Shown here in pieces: positions 46,375 through 56,565 of a stretch of 64,000 nt of DNA. Below the pieces are notes generated by a model. That model worked only from the letters and a program-made list of their open reading frames with translations. It did not search any database and was not told the DNA's origin. Made by a program: the position numbers and the translations under genes. Each line of letters opens with the position of its first letter. Within the stretch, counting starts at the first letter, position 1. This DNA comes from Lysinibacillus fusiformis (GTDB lineage: Bacteria > Bacillota > Bacilli > Bacillales_A > Planococcaceae), in NCBI RefSeq assembly GCF_003049525.1, contig NZ_PYWL01000003.1:248001-312000 (forward strand), given 5' to 3'.

Positions 46375-49062
46375 TTACTCCTTTTTCAGTGAAAAGTTAA
46401 AAATTGTTCCTTGAGGTTTATTATCTGTAACAGTGATGTGACTACCATGTAATTTTAAAATTGTTTGACACAGGGCTAAGCCTAAACCGAGCCCACGTCT
46501 ACTATCACTGCGTTGTACCTTGCCAGTCGTAAACGGCTCAAACAAGCTACTCTTTAAGGAATCATCAATTCCTGGTCCATTATCTGAAATACTGAAATTT
46601 ACTAAACCATCACATTCCTTCACCAAAATAGTAATGTCACTACCTGGGGGTGTGTAGGTCAATGCATTATCGATGATATTGATGAAAACCTGTATGATCA
46701 ATCTAGCATCCATTAGGCTTAATAAAAATTCTGGTTCTATTTGATAGGATATTGTATGCGAGCTATTTTGGTGAACAACATGGGAAAGAGCCTCTTGAAT
46801 AATATCTTCTACTAATTCTAATTGCATTTCTAAAGCAAATTGTCCATCCTCTAGCTTAGAAACCGCTAGTAGGTTTTCAACCATTTGTACAAGCCATTTC
46901 GAATTATTATAAATATCCTCATACAATTTATTTTTTTCACTATCGGGTATTAGAGGTGCGTTGTTTAGTAAGATATCCGCATTTCCAGAAATAGCAGTGA
47001 GCGGTGTTCGAAGGTCATGAGACACTGCCCGTAAAAGGTTAGCTCGCATCTGTTCCATTTCAGCTTCTCGCGCAACTTCTTCGTGGAGCTTCTGTAAATA
47101 CCATTTATCCATTGCGAATGAAAAATCATTAATGATGGCATGCAAAATATTGCGTTCAAATGCAGGAAGTGGCAATAGTTTAGACAGTGCAATACCTATA
47201 ACCCCTTTCACATTTCCATTAGAAATAACGGGTATATAGTAAGCATTCACTTCAGGAAATATATCTGTGGATACACCAGCTACATGCTTATTATTCGTCA
47301 CCCAGCTCACAACGCCATGCTCATTTGGGTTATTAAAAAGCGTAGCTATTTTTTGATTTTCAATTGTAGAGATTTTCTCCGTACGAAAAAAAGTAGATTT
47401 CCCAATTACCTGATTGTCTATTTCAAAAAATTGCACTGGTTTTTCTACTAATTTGACAATTTGAGTCATGCCTTCCGTAATAATTTCCTCAATAGACTTT
47501 GCGTGTTGCAGTCTACGATTTGTTTCAAGTAGTACTTCCATTCGATAAGATTTTCGTATAGCTATAATCGTTTGCGCCTTGATCTTTTTCGTTAAGCTAC
47601 TAGTAATTACGCCAGAGAGAAACATGATAAAAAAAGTCATAGGATAGTCACGATGATACGCATCAAATGAAAACCGTGGCTCTGTAAAAAAATAATTAAA
47701 AAGTAAAACAGCAACGATGGAACTAATAATGCTCATTATCCATCCTGATGACCAAATAGCAAGAATGAGAACACCTAGAATATAAATGGTTATGATATTA
47801 GGCTCGCTAATATCAATTGAATACAAATATAGGCCGACTATGGATATTACGCTAAATACGATAAACATTTTAAATAGATCCAGCCATTCAAATGCTAGTT
47901 TATTTTTGATATTAGGAAAGTAGAATTGTTCATTTTCTTGATCGGGCACTATGTGTATAGATAAATTCGGCACATATTCGTTCAGGCGATCACTAATTTT
48001 CGTGTTTGGCTGCCACCATTTTTTTCTCATACTTGATCGACCGATGACAAGTTTAGTAACACCACTAATTTGAGCATAGTTGGCAAGGGCGGCAGCTACG
48101 TCATCTTCTTGAACAATGACAACATGGCCGCCAAGCTGTTCTACTAGTTTGATATGTTGTTGTAGGCGTTCAGAATCAGCATGATTTCTTTCATGCGCCT
48201 GCATGTTTTGAACATAAAGAGCTGTAAATTTGCCATGCAATGCTTGAGCAAGTCTTGCAGTAGTCCGAATCACCTTTGCATTTGTAGGAGAACTACTGAT
48301 ACCTACGAGTAAGTGTTCTTCGATTTGTACATAGTTTCTGACAGATTCATTACTGTTTAATTGTTGATAGTTGATGGTATCGGCTGTTCGCCGTAATGCG
48401 ATTTCACGTAGCGATACTAAATTTTGCTTACGGAAAAATGAATGCAAAGCTTTCTCTGCCTGTTGTTTACCATATACCTTCCCATTTTGCAGACGTTGAA
48501 TTAATTCGTCTGGTTCAATGTCGACAACCTTTATTTGCGCGGCTTGATCGATTATATAATCAGGGATACGCTCCCGCACTTTAATCTCAGTGATTTCTTC
48601 CACTAAATCATGAAGACTTTCAATATGTTGAATATTTACAGTTGTAAAAACATGAATCCCTTTAGCAAGTAGTTCTTCTACATCTCCAAAACGTTTCTTA
48701 TGCCGCATGGTTGGCACATTAGAATGGGCCAATTCATCGATCAGAACAATTTCTGGTTGGCGCTGCAACACAGCATCTATATCTAATTCCTGAAATGTTT
48801 TTCCCTTATAGGTTATTTTCTTTGTAGGAATTTGCTCAAGTCCTTCTAGTAATGCTAACGTTTCTGGACGAGGATGCGGTTCCACATAGCCAACCACTAC
48901 ATCTTTACCAAGTTTTTGTGCCTGATGTGCCGCATCTAACATGGCATAAGTTTTACCTACCCCTGCAGCATAGCCGAGAAAGATTTTTAATTTCCCTATA
49001 GATTGTTCCTCCTGTTGAAGCCTCGCAAGTAACATCTCTGGAGTGGGACGTATATTTTCCAT
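46375..49062 (-). CDS. kdpD: Potassium sensor histidine kinase KdpD
   Basis: An 895-residue sensor kinase. The KdpD domain has Walker A GYAAGVGKT (30-38) and EPHPRPETLALL. A universal stress protein domain (about 250-370) contains S256-S-S258, exactly 20 residues, then FTALY (279-283): the SxS-X20-FTAxY signature reported for c-di-AMP binding in S. aureus KdpD. Four membrane helices follow (about 395-495), then a GAF domain, the His box SHDLRTPLTAISGNADILL and ATPase boxes (IDNALTY, DNGPGI, GLGLGLAL). It is divergent from kdpFABC. Confidence 0.94.
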   Translation of the reverse strand: MENIRPTPEMLLARLQQEEQSIGKLKIFLGYAAGVGKTYAMLDAAHQAQKLGKDVVVGYVEPHPRPETLALLEGLEQIPTKKITYKGKTFQELDIDAVLQRQPEIVLIDELAHSNVPTMRHKKRFGDVEELLAKGIHVFTTVNIQHIESLHDLVEEITEIKVRERIPDYIIDQAAQIKVVDIEPDELIQRLQNGKVYGKQQAEKALHSFFRKQNLVSLREIALRRTADTINYQQLNSNESVRNYVQIEEHLLVGISSSPTNAKVIRTTARLAQALHGKFTALYVQNMQAHERNHADSERLQQHIKLVEQLGGHVVIVQEDDVAAALANYAQISGVTKLVIGRSSMRKKWWQPNTKISDRLNEYVPNLSIHIVPDQENEQFYFPNIKNKLAFEWLDLFKMFIVFSVISIVGLYLYSIDISEPNIITIYILGVLILAIWSSGWIMSIISSIVAVLLFNYFFTEPRFSFDAYHRDYPMTFFIMFLSGVITSSLTKKIKAQTIIAIRKSYRMEVLLETNRRLQHAKSIEEIITEGMTQIVKLVEKPVQFFEIDNQVIGKSTFFRTEKISTIENQKIATLFNNPNEHGVVSWVTNNKHVAGVSTDIFPEVNAYYIPVISNGNVKGVIGIALSKLLPLPAFERNILHAIINDFSFAMDKWYLQKLHEEVAREAEMEQMRANLLRAVSHDLRTPLTAISGNADILLNNAPLIPDSEKNKLYEDIYNNSKWLVQMVENLLAVSKLEDGQFALEMQLELVEDIIQEALSHVVHQNSSHTISYQIEPEFLLSLMDARLIIQVFINIIDNALTYTPPGSDITILVKECDGLVNFSISDNGPGIDDSLKSSLFEPFTTGKVQRSDSRRGLGLGLALCQTILKLHGSHITVTDNKPQGTIFNFSLKKE

Positions 49063-49081
49063 CCTCTTTCACCTCATTTGT

Positions 49082-49142
49082 ATTATAGCGTTAACTTACA
49101 TTAAGAAAGTGTAAAGATTTTGCTTCTTTATCCTTTCTTAAT
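49082..49142. promoter_or_regulatory. kdp divergent control region with inverted repeat
   Basis: ATTAAGAAAG (49100-49109) and CTTTCTTAAT (49133-49142) form a perfect 10-bp inverted repeat 23 bases apart. On the minus strand TTTACACTTTCTTAATGT resembles the T-rich KdpE site of E. coli, and TATAAT (49082-49087) is a candidate kdpD -10. KdpE binding here is inference. Confidence 0.5.
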
Positions 49143-49225
49143 AGAAAAAAGGATTTCCTAACACTACATTAATTTCAAAGTCAGTATGATGAGAGCATCC
49201 TTAAGGAGAAGGGGTGTTACGATTG

Positions 49226-49315
49226 ATGGATTTTTTTATGATGGGCTTACTGATCATAAGCTTTGCATGTGTTTTGGCGTTAACAGTATGGTGCTACAAA
49301 CTAGTAGAAAAGTAA
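49226..49315 (+). CDS. Tiny single-helix membrane protein at the head of the kdp operon
   Basis: A 29-residue peptide, MDFFMMGLLIISFACVLALT then VWCYKLVEK, almost entirely one membrane helix. AAGGAGAAGGGG lies about 10 bases before the ATG. It precedes kdpF by 16 bases. It is not KdpF by sequence; the length and topology are similar to it. It could be an extra small subunit or regulator. Confidence 0.6.
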   Translation: MDFFMMGLLIISFACVLALTVWCYKLVEK

Positions 49316-49331
49316 CGAGGAGGAAGTCAAT

Positions 49332-49412
49332 TTGTGGATTTTTATGGGAGTAGTACTAGTATTTCTTTTTGGTTATTTAGGGCATGCATTACTGTACCCA
49401 GAAAATTATTAA
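49332..49412 (+). CDS. kdpF: Potassium-transporting ATPase subunit KdpF
   Basis: A 26-residue membrane peptide, MWIFMGVVLVFLFGYLGHAL then LYPENY, matching the KdpF pattern of one helix ending in aL(x)PE. It stabilises the KdpABC complex. The start is TTG with GAGGAGGAAG upstream. kdpA starts 18 bases later. Confidence 0.85.
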   Translation: MWIFMGVVLVFLFGYLGHALLYPENY

Positions 49413-49430
49413 AGGCAGGGAGGACACACT

Positions 49431-51125
49431 ATGTGGCAAATAGCCATCGTATTGATAATTTATTTACCGCTCGTTATCTTAACGGGACATTATTTATATC
49501 GGGTTACATTACAACAAAAAACATGGCTTGATCCTCTATTAGATAAAGTAGACGCAGCAATTTATAAAGTTTGCGGCATTAAACGAGCTAATATGACGGG
49601 CAAAGAATATGTACTTTCATTAATTATTTCAAATGCCATGATGGTGTTTGTGGGATATATCATACTACGCATTCAAGCATTACTATTTTTAAATCCAAAT
49701 AATATCAACAATATGGAAGCTACCCTTTCGTTTAACACGATTATTTCATTTATAACGAATACAAATCTTCAGCATTATAGTGGTGAATCTGGACTCAGCT
49801 ATTTATCACAGATGCTAGTCATTACTTTTATGATGTTTACATCAGCAGCTACTGGCTATGCAGCTTGTATGGCTTTCTGTCGTAGGTTAGTGGCTAAAAC
49901 AGATACAATAGGGAATTTTTTTGTCGATTTTGTTCGTGTTATTACTCGTATTTTAATGCCTTTTTCCATTGTTGTGGCTCTTATTTTAGTTTCTCAAGGA
50001 TCACCACAAACCTTAAATGGCAATCAAACCGTACAAACAATTGAGGGCAAATTACAAGATATTGCACTTGGACCGATTGCTTCTCTTGAATCTATTAAAC
50101 ATGTAGGGACAAATGGTGGCGGTTTTAACGGAGCGAATTCAACAACACCTTTTGAAAATCCAACCGTTCTTTCCAATATAGTAGAGATGTTATCTATGAT
50201 GCTATTGCCAGGGGCATGTGTTGTCGCGTTTAGTCTGATGGTTGTCTCTAGAAAAAAGAACACTATTTTTGGCAAACAAGGGCTGGCTATTTTTACAGCG
50301 ATGAGTATATTGTTCCTCGTAGGATTAGTGACTGTGTACATAGCAGAGAAGGCTGGTAATCCATTCATTAGTGAACTCGGCATTACACAGGAGCTTGGAA
50401 GTATGGAAGGAAAAGAAATGCGCTTTGGGGTAGCACAATCAGCATTATTTACGACTGTTACGACTGCATTTACTACTGGGTCCGTTAACAATATGCATGA
50501 TACATTAACGCCACTTGGTGGCCTCGTACCTATGTTTAATATGATGCTCAATGTTGTGTTCGGAGGTAAAGGCGTTGGGCTGATGAACATGATGATGTAT
50601 GTTTTGCTGACCATTTTCATTGCCTGTTTAATGATTGGTCGATCTCCACAGTTTTTAGGTAAAAAAATTGAAGAAAAAGAAATGAAATTAATTGCTCTTT
50701 GTATTCTAATTCATCCTGCTATTATTTTGCTATTTTCAGCGCTTGCGGTTGCAACACCATCTGGGATAGCTGGAATAACGAATCCTGGGGCACATGGATT
50801 ATCACAAGTTCTCTATGAATTCGCCTCTGCCTCAGCTAACAATGGCTCTGGCTTCGAAGGGTTAGCGGATAATTCAACTTTTTGGAATGTAACAACAGGA
50901 CTGGCTATGTTCTTTGGTCGTTATGTAACCATCATCATGCAATTAGCTATTGCCTCTTTACTTGCTAATAAAGTAAGGCATAACGATTCACTAGGAACAT
51001 TAAAAACAGATACGACTACCTTTACTTTTTTACTCGTTGCTATCGTGTTGATGATTGGTGCGCTGACATTTTTACCAGCTTTAGCACTTGGTCCGATTAC
51101 AGAGCATTTACAACTTTATTCTTAA
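49431..51125 (+). CDS. kdpA: Potassium-transporting ATPase subunit KdpA
   Basis: The potassium-channel-like subunit of the high-affinity P-type pump, 564 residues with about ten membrane helices. Filter segments are seen in NTNLQHYSGESGLSY, HVGTNGGGFNGANS, TTAFTTGSVNNMHD and SANNGSGFEGL. CAGGGAGGACA precedes the ATG. It is first of the large subunits in kdpFABC. Confidence 0.96.
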   Translation: MWQIAIVLIIYLPLVILTGHYLYRVTLQQKTWLDPLLDKVDAAIYKVCGIKRANMTGKEYVLSLIISNAMMVFVGYIILRIQALLFLNPNNINNMEATLSFNTIISFITNTNLQHYSGESGLSYLSQMLVITFMMFTSAATGYAACMAFCRRLVAKTDTIGNFFVDFVRVITRILMPFSIVVALILVSQGSPQTLNGNQTVQTIEGKLQDIALGPIASLESIKHVGTNGGGFNGANSTTPFENPTVLSNIVEMLSMMLLPGACVVAFSLMVVSRKKNTIFGKQGLAIFTAMSILFLVGLVTVYIAEKAGNPFISELGITQELGSMEGKEMRFGVAQSALFTTVTTAFTTGSVNNMHDTLTPLGGLVPMFNMMLNVVFGGKGVGLMNMMMYVLLTIFIACLMIGRSPQFLGKKIEEKEMKLIALCILIHPAIILLFSALAVATPSGIAGITNPGAHGLSQVLYEFASASANNGSGFEGLADNSTFWNVTTGLAMFFGRYVTIIMQLAIASLLANKVRHNDSLGTLKTDTTTFTFLLVAIVLMIGALTFLPALALGPITEHLQLYS

Positions 51126-51140
51126 TGAGGAGAGACACAT

Positions 51141-53204
51141 ATGGAAACAGCAAGAAATAGTTTGATGACTGGTGTCATACTAAAAAGAGCGTTAATAGAT
51201 GCTTTTAAGAAATTCAGCCCCATATATATGCTGAAAAATCCTGTTATGTTTGTCGTAGAGGTAGGATTTTTGTTTGTGTTACTATTAGTTCTTTTTCCAA
51301 ATATGTTTGGTAACGATGGTGGAGAACATGCACGATTATATAATGGGATTGTAGCGATTATACTCTTTGTTACGATTCTATTTGCAAATTTTGCAGAGTC
51401 GATTGCAGAAGGAAGAGGGAAAGCACAGGTTCAAACTTTAAAAAAAACAAAGACAGTGACAGAGGCACGTGTTTTGCTTAATGATGGCTCTGAAATTTTT
51501 AAACTGGCACATGAATTAAAAAAAGGCGACATCGTGTTAGTTCAAGCGGGAGAGATCATTCCTAATGATGGTGAAGTTATTGACGGAATTGCTACTGTAG
51601 ATGAATCCGCAATTACAGGTGAATCTGCTCCTGTAGTGAAGGAACGTGGGGGAGATTTTTCGTCAGTTACCGGAGGGACGACGGTTACAAGTGATTGGCT
51701 GATAATTGAAATTACGTCCATGCCAGGTGAATCATTTCTAGATAAAATGATAACGCTTATTGAAGGAGCTAGCCGAAAGAAAACACCAAATGAAATAGCA
51801 CTCAATACGCTTCTCGTAAGTTTAACGATTATCTTTCTATTAGTTGTAGTGTCACTCTATCCAATGACAATATATTTACATGTGCCGATTTCTATCGCAA
51901 CATTAATTGCCCTGACAGTTTGTTTAATACCAACGACGATTGGTGGTTTATTGTCAGCGATCGGTATTGCAGGAATGGATAGAGTAACGCAATTTAATGT
52001 TATAGCGATGTCTGGTAGAGCGGTAGAGGCATGTGGAGATGTGGATACATTAATCTTAGATAAAACTGGAACGATCACGTATGGAAATCGCATGGCGGCT
52101 GAGTTTTTACCAGTAAAAGGGGTGGAAAGTAAGGATTTAATTCGAGCTGCATGGCTTAGTTCTCTAACCGATGATACACCAGAGGGGAAGTCTATTTTAT
52201 CATTGGCCTGCGAATTAGGGGTAAATACGGACGGTGAAGAAACAATTATTAAGTCAAGTGAGCATATTCCATTTACCGCACAGACACGAATGAGTGGTTT
52301 AGATTCAGTGGATGGCACTAAAGTTCGAAAGGGAGCCTCTGATACGATAAAAAAAGAATGTATGAAAGCAGGACATAGTATTCCTAGCAATTTGGATCAA
52401 TTGGTTCAACAAGTGTCTTCTGTTGGAGGGACACCACTGTTAGTAGCGTTAAACGATAAAATTTTAGGGGTCATTTATTTAAAGGATGTCGTCAAGGCTG
52501 GATTGAAGGAACGCTTTGATCAACTTCGTGCAATGGGCATTAAAACGATTATGTGTACGGGTGATAATCCACTTACTGCAGCAGCAATCGCAAAGGAAGC
52601 GGGAGTAGATAGCTTTATTGCAGAAAGTAAGCCAGAAGATAAAATTCAAGTGATTAAAGACGAGCAGGCACAAGGTAAAGTTGTAGCGATGACTGGTGAT
52701 GGTACGAATGATGCGCCAGCACTGGCACAGGCGAATGTAGGGCTTGCCATGAATTCAGGTACAAATGCAGCAAAGGAAGCTGCGAATATGGTTGATTTAG
52801 ATTCAAATCCAACTAAAATTATTGAAGTTGTCGAAATTGGCAAGCAGTTGCTAATGACTCGCGGTGCTTTAACTACATTTAGTATTGCAAACGATATAGC
52901 AAAATATTTTGCTATTATTCCAGCTATGCTAATGGTTGCTGTACCTGAGATGAAAGCATTAAATATTATGAATCTCAATTCACCTACTAGTGCCATTATT
53001 TCTGCCTTAATTTTTAATGCGGTCATTATTCCATTGCTTATTCCAATCGCCATGAGAGGCGTTAAGTATAAGCCAATGAGTGCCGCAAAATTATTAAATA
53101 AAAACTTACTTGTGTATGGTGTCGGTGGAATAATAGCCCCGTTTATTGGCATTAAAATCATTGATCTACTAGTAGGACCATTATTTCGTATAGTTGGATT
53201 ATAG
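51141..53204 (+). CDS. kdpB: Potassium-transporting ATPase catalytic subunit KdpB
   Basis: The P-type ATPase that drives the pump, 687 residues. The phosphorylated Asp is in [12 protein letters not shown], the TGES loop is in AITGESAPV, and the hinge is in [12 protein letters not shown]. It has about seven membrane helices with the cytoplasmic A, P and N domains. GAGGAGAGAC precedes the ATG, 15 bases after kdpA. The TGES serine is the site of inhibitory phosphorylation in E. coli. Confidence 0.97.
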   Translation: METARNSLMTGVILKRALIDAFKKFSPIYMLKNPVMFVVEVGFLFVLLLVLFPNMFGNDGGEHARLYNGIVAIILFVTILFANFAESIAEGRGKAQVQTLKKTKTVTEARVLLNDGSEIFKLAHELKKGDIVLVQAGEIIPNDGEVIDGIATVDESAITGESAPVVKERGGDFSSVTGGTTVTSDWLIIEITSMPGESFLDKMITLIEGASRKKTPNEIALNTLLVSLTIIFLLVVVSLYPMTIYLHVPISIATLIALTVCLIPTTIGGLLSAIGIAGMDRVTQFNVIAMSGRAVEACGDVDTLILDKTGTITYGNRMAAEFLPVKGVESKDLIRAAWLSSLTDDTPEGKSILSLACELGVNTDGEETIIKSSEHIPFTAQTRMSGLDSVDGTKVRKGASDTIKKECMKAGHSIPSNLDQLVQQVSSVGGTPLLVALNDKILGVIYLKDVVKAGLKERFDQLRAMGIKTIMCTGDNPLTAAAIAKEAGVDSFIAESKPEDKIQVIKDEQAQGKVVAMTGDGTNDAPALAQANVGLAMNSGTNAAKEAANMVDLDSNPTKIIEVVEIGKQLLMTRGALTTFSIANDIAKYFAIIPAMLMVAVPEMKALNIMNLNSPTSAIISALIFNAVIIPLLIPIAMRGVKYKPMSAAKLLNKNLLVYGVGGIIAPFIGIKIIDLLVGPLFRIVGL

Positions 53205-53216
53205 GGAGGAAGCTAT

Positions 53217-53861
53217 ATGCGGAAAATTTTTGAGAGCTCTAAGCAGGCATTACTTATGACAATAGCCATGTTCATTGTATGTGGTTTAATATACCCGTTC
53301 GCCGTGACAGCCTTAGCCCAAGGGGTATTTCATCAACAAGCAAATGGTAGTTTACTAGAATTGGACGGTCAAGCGGTTGGTTCTGAATTAATCGGTCAAA
53401 ATTTTACTGCGTCAGAATATTTCTGGGGGCGTGTTTCATCTGTTAACTATAATGTTTATACGAAAGAGGATACGCTACCAGATGATAATGGCCAAGTGAA
53501 CTACAGTGGTGTTAGCTCAGGTACATTTAACTATGCACCAACCAATCCAGAATTGAGAAAACGGATAGAGGCGGATATCGAGAAGTTTCTACTTGCAAAT
53601 CCATCCGTACAACGACAAGATATACCTTCTGATTTAATGACTGCCTCAGGCTCAGGATTGGACCCACATATTAGTGTGAAGGCGGCACAAATACAAGTGG
53701 ATCGAATTGCCCAAGCAAGTGGGCTTTCAAAGGAAGAAATTAATAAAATTATAGAGGCCAATATAGAAAAACGGACATTAGGCGTATTTGGAGAAGATAA
53801 GGTGAACTTCCTTATGGCGAATCTAGAAATTAGGGGAAAAATGGATAAAGCTAAAGATTAA
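53217..53861 (+). CDS. kdpC: Potassium-transporting ATPase subunit KdpC
   Basis: A 214-residue accessory subunit with one N-terminal membrane helix (about 11-31) and an extracytoplasmic domain. Family motifs are GSELIGQNFTASEYFWGRVS and SGSGLDPHIS. AGGGAGGAAG precedes the ATG. It is last in the operon. Confidence 0.95.
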   Translation: MRKIFESSKQALLMTIAMFIVCGLIYPFAVTALAQGVFHQQANGSLLELDGQAVGSELIGQNFTASEYFWGRVSSVNYNVYTKEDTLPDDNGQVNYSGVSSGTFNYAPTNPELRKRIEADIEKFLLANPSVQRQDIPSDLMTASGSGLDPHISVKAAQIQVDRIAQASGLSKEEINKIIEANIEKRTLGVFGEDKVNFLMANLEIRGKMDKAKD

Positions 53862-53865
53862 AAAA

Positions 53866-53890
53866 ACAGGTAGAGGGCTTCTCTACCTGT
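53866..53890. terminator. Terminator between kdpC and bdhA
   Basis: ACAGGTAGAG (53866-53875) pairs perfectly with CTCTACCTGT (53881-53890). The T-run lies on the minus strand, so it works best for bdhA and less well for kdpC. Confidence 0.8.
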
Positions 53891-53901
53891 CACTCTATAT
53901 A

Positions 53902-54957
53902 TTAAGCTTGTGAATTTACAAGGATTTTAATATGGTTTTTCTCTTTCATTAATGCCTCGAAGCCCTCTGTTACGACTTCCTCAAGAGCAATACGTTTCGT
54001 CACAAGTTTATCAGCAGGGAAGTAGCCTTGCTTCATTAATTCCATCACCGCTGGGAAAATATCGCGATAAGCAATAATTCCTTTAACAGAACGCTCTGTT
54101 AGTACGATATTGTTTGGCAGAATAGAGGCGTCAGTTTCCCAAATAGAAACAATAATTGTTTCACCTTCAAATGTTGTAGAATCTATCGCTTGCTGTAATA
54201 CGACTGGAACACCTGTTACTTCAAATGCTACATCAACGCCACCATTCGTTAATTCATGTAGACGAGCTACTGCATCTTCATCTTTAGGATTAATAACAGC
54301 TGTAGCACCAAGTTCTAATGCTTTAGCGGCACGCTCTGCTGAAAGCTCTACTGCATATATTTCGGACGCGCCTGCTGCACGTAACGCTTCAATAACAAGG
54401 AGCCCGATTGGACCTGTTCCAAAGACCGCTGCCTTATCGCCTGCTTTTAATTTGCTTTGGCGTACTGCATGAAGGGCTACCGCCGCTGGTTCGACCAATG
54501 CGCCTTGCTCGTAGGAAAGTCCTTCTGGCATTTTGTGAACCAATTTTTCGTCTACCATTGTATATTCAGAGAATCCTCCTCCACCGCCTGAAAGACCGTG
54601 GAAACCTAAATGCTTACAAATATTGTACTTACCTTTTTTACAGGCAGCACATTCGCCACATGATAGAATCGGTTCAACTACGACAGGATCTCCCACTTTT
54701 ACGGATGTTACAGCATCACCAATTTCAACTACTTCGCCTGAGAATTCATGTCCCATTACAATTGGTGCGATATCTTTACTTACATAGTGAGGTTGCTCTA
54801 CAGGAATAAAGATTGGACCAGCTGCGTATTCATGTAAATCACTTCCACAAATTCCTGTCCAATGTACTTTAATTTTTACTTTTCCAGGTGCAATGACTGG
54901 TTCTTCAATAGTTTCTACACGGATGTCTTTTGCTTTATACCATCTTGCTGCTTTCAT
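53902..54957 (-). CDS. bdhA: 2,3-butanediol dehydrogenase, zinc-dependent MDR family
   Basis: A 351-residue NAD-linked dehydrogenase that interconverts acetoin and 2,3-butanediol. The catalytic zinc site is in GICGSDLHEY and GHEFSGEVVEIG, the structural zinc site is CGECAACKKGKYNIC, and the NAD loop is AVFGTGPIGLL. The N-terminus MKAARWYKAKDIRVETIEEP is that of BdhA. GGAGG precedes the ATG. It is monocistronic; sorbitol or threonine dehydrogenase activity cannot be fully excluded. Confidence 0.88.
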   Translation of the reverse strand: MKAARWYKAKDIRVETIEEPVIAPGKVKIKVHWTGICGSDLHEYAAGPIFIPVEQPHYVSKDIAPIVMGHEFSGEVVEIGDAVTSVKVGDPVVVEPILSCGECAACKKGKYNICKHLGFHGLSGGGGGFSEYTMVDEKLVHKMPEGLSYEQGALVEPAAVALHAVRQSKLKAGDKAAVFGTGPIGLLVIEALRAAGASEIYAVELSAERAAKALELGATAVINPKDEDAVARLHELTNGGVDVAFEVTGVPVVLQQAIDSTTFEGETIIVSIWETDASILPNNIVLTERSVKGIIAYRDIFPAVMELMKQGYFPADKLVTKRIALEEVVTEGFEALMKEKNHIKILVNSQA

Positions 54958-55247
54958 AATCTATCAACCTCCTATAATATGTTACAGCCTCATCATAACA
55001 TGTGGGAATAATGCTAATCATTAGCTCCCTATAAATTGACATAAAATTTACATATACCCAGCTTTTTCGAGTCTTGATACAGCGCTTTTTTGATTGCATA
55101 TTCTTCGTATTTCAAGTACCTTTGATAAGGGCTTTGTTACGGTGATCATAAAACGATAAAATTATGTTTATGCTTGTAAGAATAGGATGTAAATATACCT
55201 TAAAGTTCGAATCATGGTACAATGAAAAAAGATGTTAGGAGGAACGA

Positions 55248-56552
55248 ATGATGTCAAAATATACTGATTATAATTTTCAGCCATTTTTGCAGGACGCCAT
55301 TGCAGAACTTGGCTTTACAGAACCGACACCAATTCAAAAAGAAATTATTCCATTATTACTAAAAGGGAAGAGTGCCATTGGACAGGCACATACAGGAACA
55401 GGGAAAACACATAGTTTTTTAATTCCGATTGTTCAACGTATCGATGTAGAGAAACAGGAAGTACAGGCCGTTATTACTTCTCCTACACGTGAGCTTGCAC
55501 AGCAAATTTATGATGCATTAAGTCAATTAATAGAAGGAACTGCCATACAGGCAAAACTTTTTATTGGGGGTACGGACAAACAACGCTCTATTGATAAGTT
55601 GAAAACGCAACCTCAAATTGTTGTTGGAACACCTGGCCGTATTCGTGACCTTGTTTCAGCACAAGCGTTATTTGTGCATACGGCACCAATTCTAGTTGTT
55701 GATGAAGCAGATTTAGCTTTCGATATGGGCTTTATTGAGGAAATTGATGGATTTGCTTCCCAAATGCCAGAGAAACTTGAAATGTTCGTATTTTCAGCAA
55801 CAATCCCAGAAAAGCTACAGCCTTTTTTGAAAAAATATATGGACGCACCTGTCCATGTTCACATGAATGATAAACGACCTGTGGCAGAGGGCATTGATTT
55901 TATGCTTGTACCAGTTCGTTCTAAATCACGAAATAAACGTTTATTAGAAGTCATCGAAGGCATCAATCCATTTTTGGCTGTTATTTTTACTAACACACGT
56001 AAAACGGCTGAGCATGTTGCTGGTTATTTAAATGAACATGGTATCCGTTGTGGACAAATCCATGGTGATTTAAGCCCACGTGACCGTAAGAAAATGATGA
56101 AGCAAGTTCGTGATCTCGAATATCAATATATTGTTGCTACAGATTTGGCGGCACGTGGAATTGATATTCAAGGAGTTTCTCATGTCATTAACTATGAAAT
56201 TCCTGAGGACTTAGAATTCTTTATTCACCGTGTTGGACGTACAGCTCGTGCAGGTAATAAAGGAACAGCGATTACATTATTTGAGCCATCTGAAGAAGAT
56301 GCAGTAGTACGTGTGGAAAAAATGGGTATCCCATTTGTACAAATGGACGTTAAAGATGGAGAATGGTCCGAGTTAAAAGAGCGTCATGCCCGTAAAAATC
56401 GTGTTAAACAAGAGAATGAAATAGATGTAAAAGCGAAGGCATTGGTCCGTAAACCTAAAAAGGTGAAACCAGGCTATAAGCGTAATATGAAATGGGAAAT
56501 GGAAAAAATTAAAAAACGTGAACGTCGTTTAAAAGCGAGAGGAAAAAAATAG
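55248..56552 (+). CDS. cshB: DEAD-box RNA helicase CshB
   Basis: A cold-shock-associated RNA helicase, 434 residues. Motifs in order: [10 protein letters not shown] (Q), [10 protein letters not shown] (I), SPTRELAQQ (Ia), [10 protein letters not shown] (II), FSATIP (III), [12 protein letters not shown] (IV) and [10 protein letters not shown] (VI). The C-terminal 50 residues are Lys/Arg-rich for RNA binding. AGGAGG precedes two consecutive ATGs (55248 or 55251). The cshB-nfo order matches B. subtilis yqfR-yqfS. Confidence 0.94.
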   Translation: MMSKYTDYNFQPFLQDAIAELGFTEPTPIQKEIIPLLLKGKSAIGQAHTGTGKTHSFLIPIVQRIDVEKQEVQAVITSPTRELAQQIYDALSQLIEGTAIQAKLFIGGTDKQRSIDKLKTQPQIVVGTPGRIRDLVSAQALFVHTAPILVVDEADLAFDMGFIEEIDGFASQMPEKLEMFVFSATIPEKLQPFLKKYMDAPVHVHMNDKRPVAEGIDFMLVPVRSKSRNKRLLEVIEGINPFLAVIFTNTRKTAEHVAGYLNEHGIRCGQIHGDLSPRDRKKMMKQVRDLEYQYIVATDLAARGIDIQGVSHVINYEIPEDLEFFIHRVGRTARAGNKGTAITLFEPSEEDAVVRVEKMGIPFVQMDVKDGEWSELKERHARKNRVKQENEIDVKAKALVRKPKKVKPGYKRNMKWEMEKIKKRERRLKARGKK

Positions 56553-56565
56553 GGGGGCTTTTTAC

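Noticed and set aside
50024..50620. Long minus-strand ORF of 198 codons inside kdpA
   Set aside because: It is the antisense shadow of a strongly conserved membrane gene, has no binding site and its product is low-complexity.
52646..53161. 171-codon minus-strand ORF inside kdpB
   Set aside because: Antisense of the conserved hinge and membrane region of KdpB, with no signals of its own.
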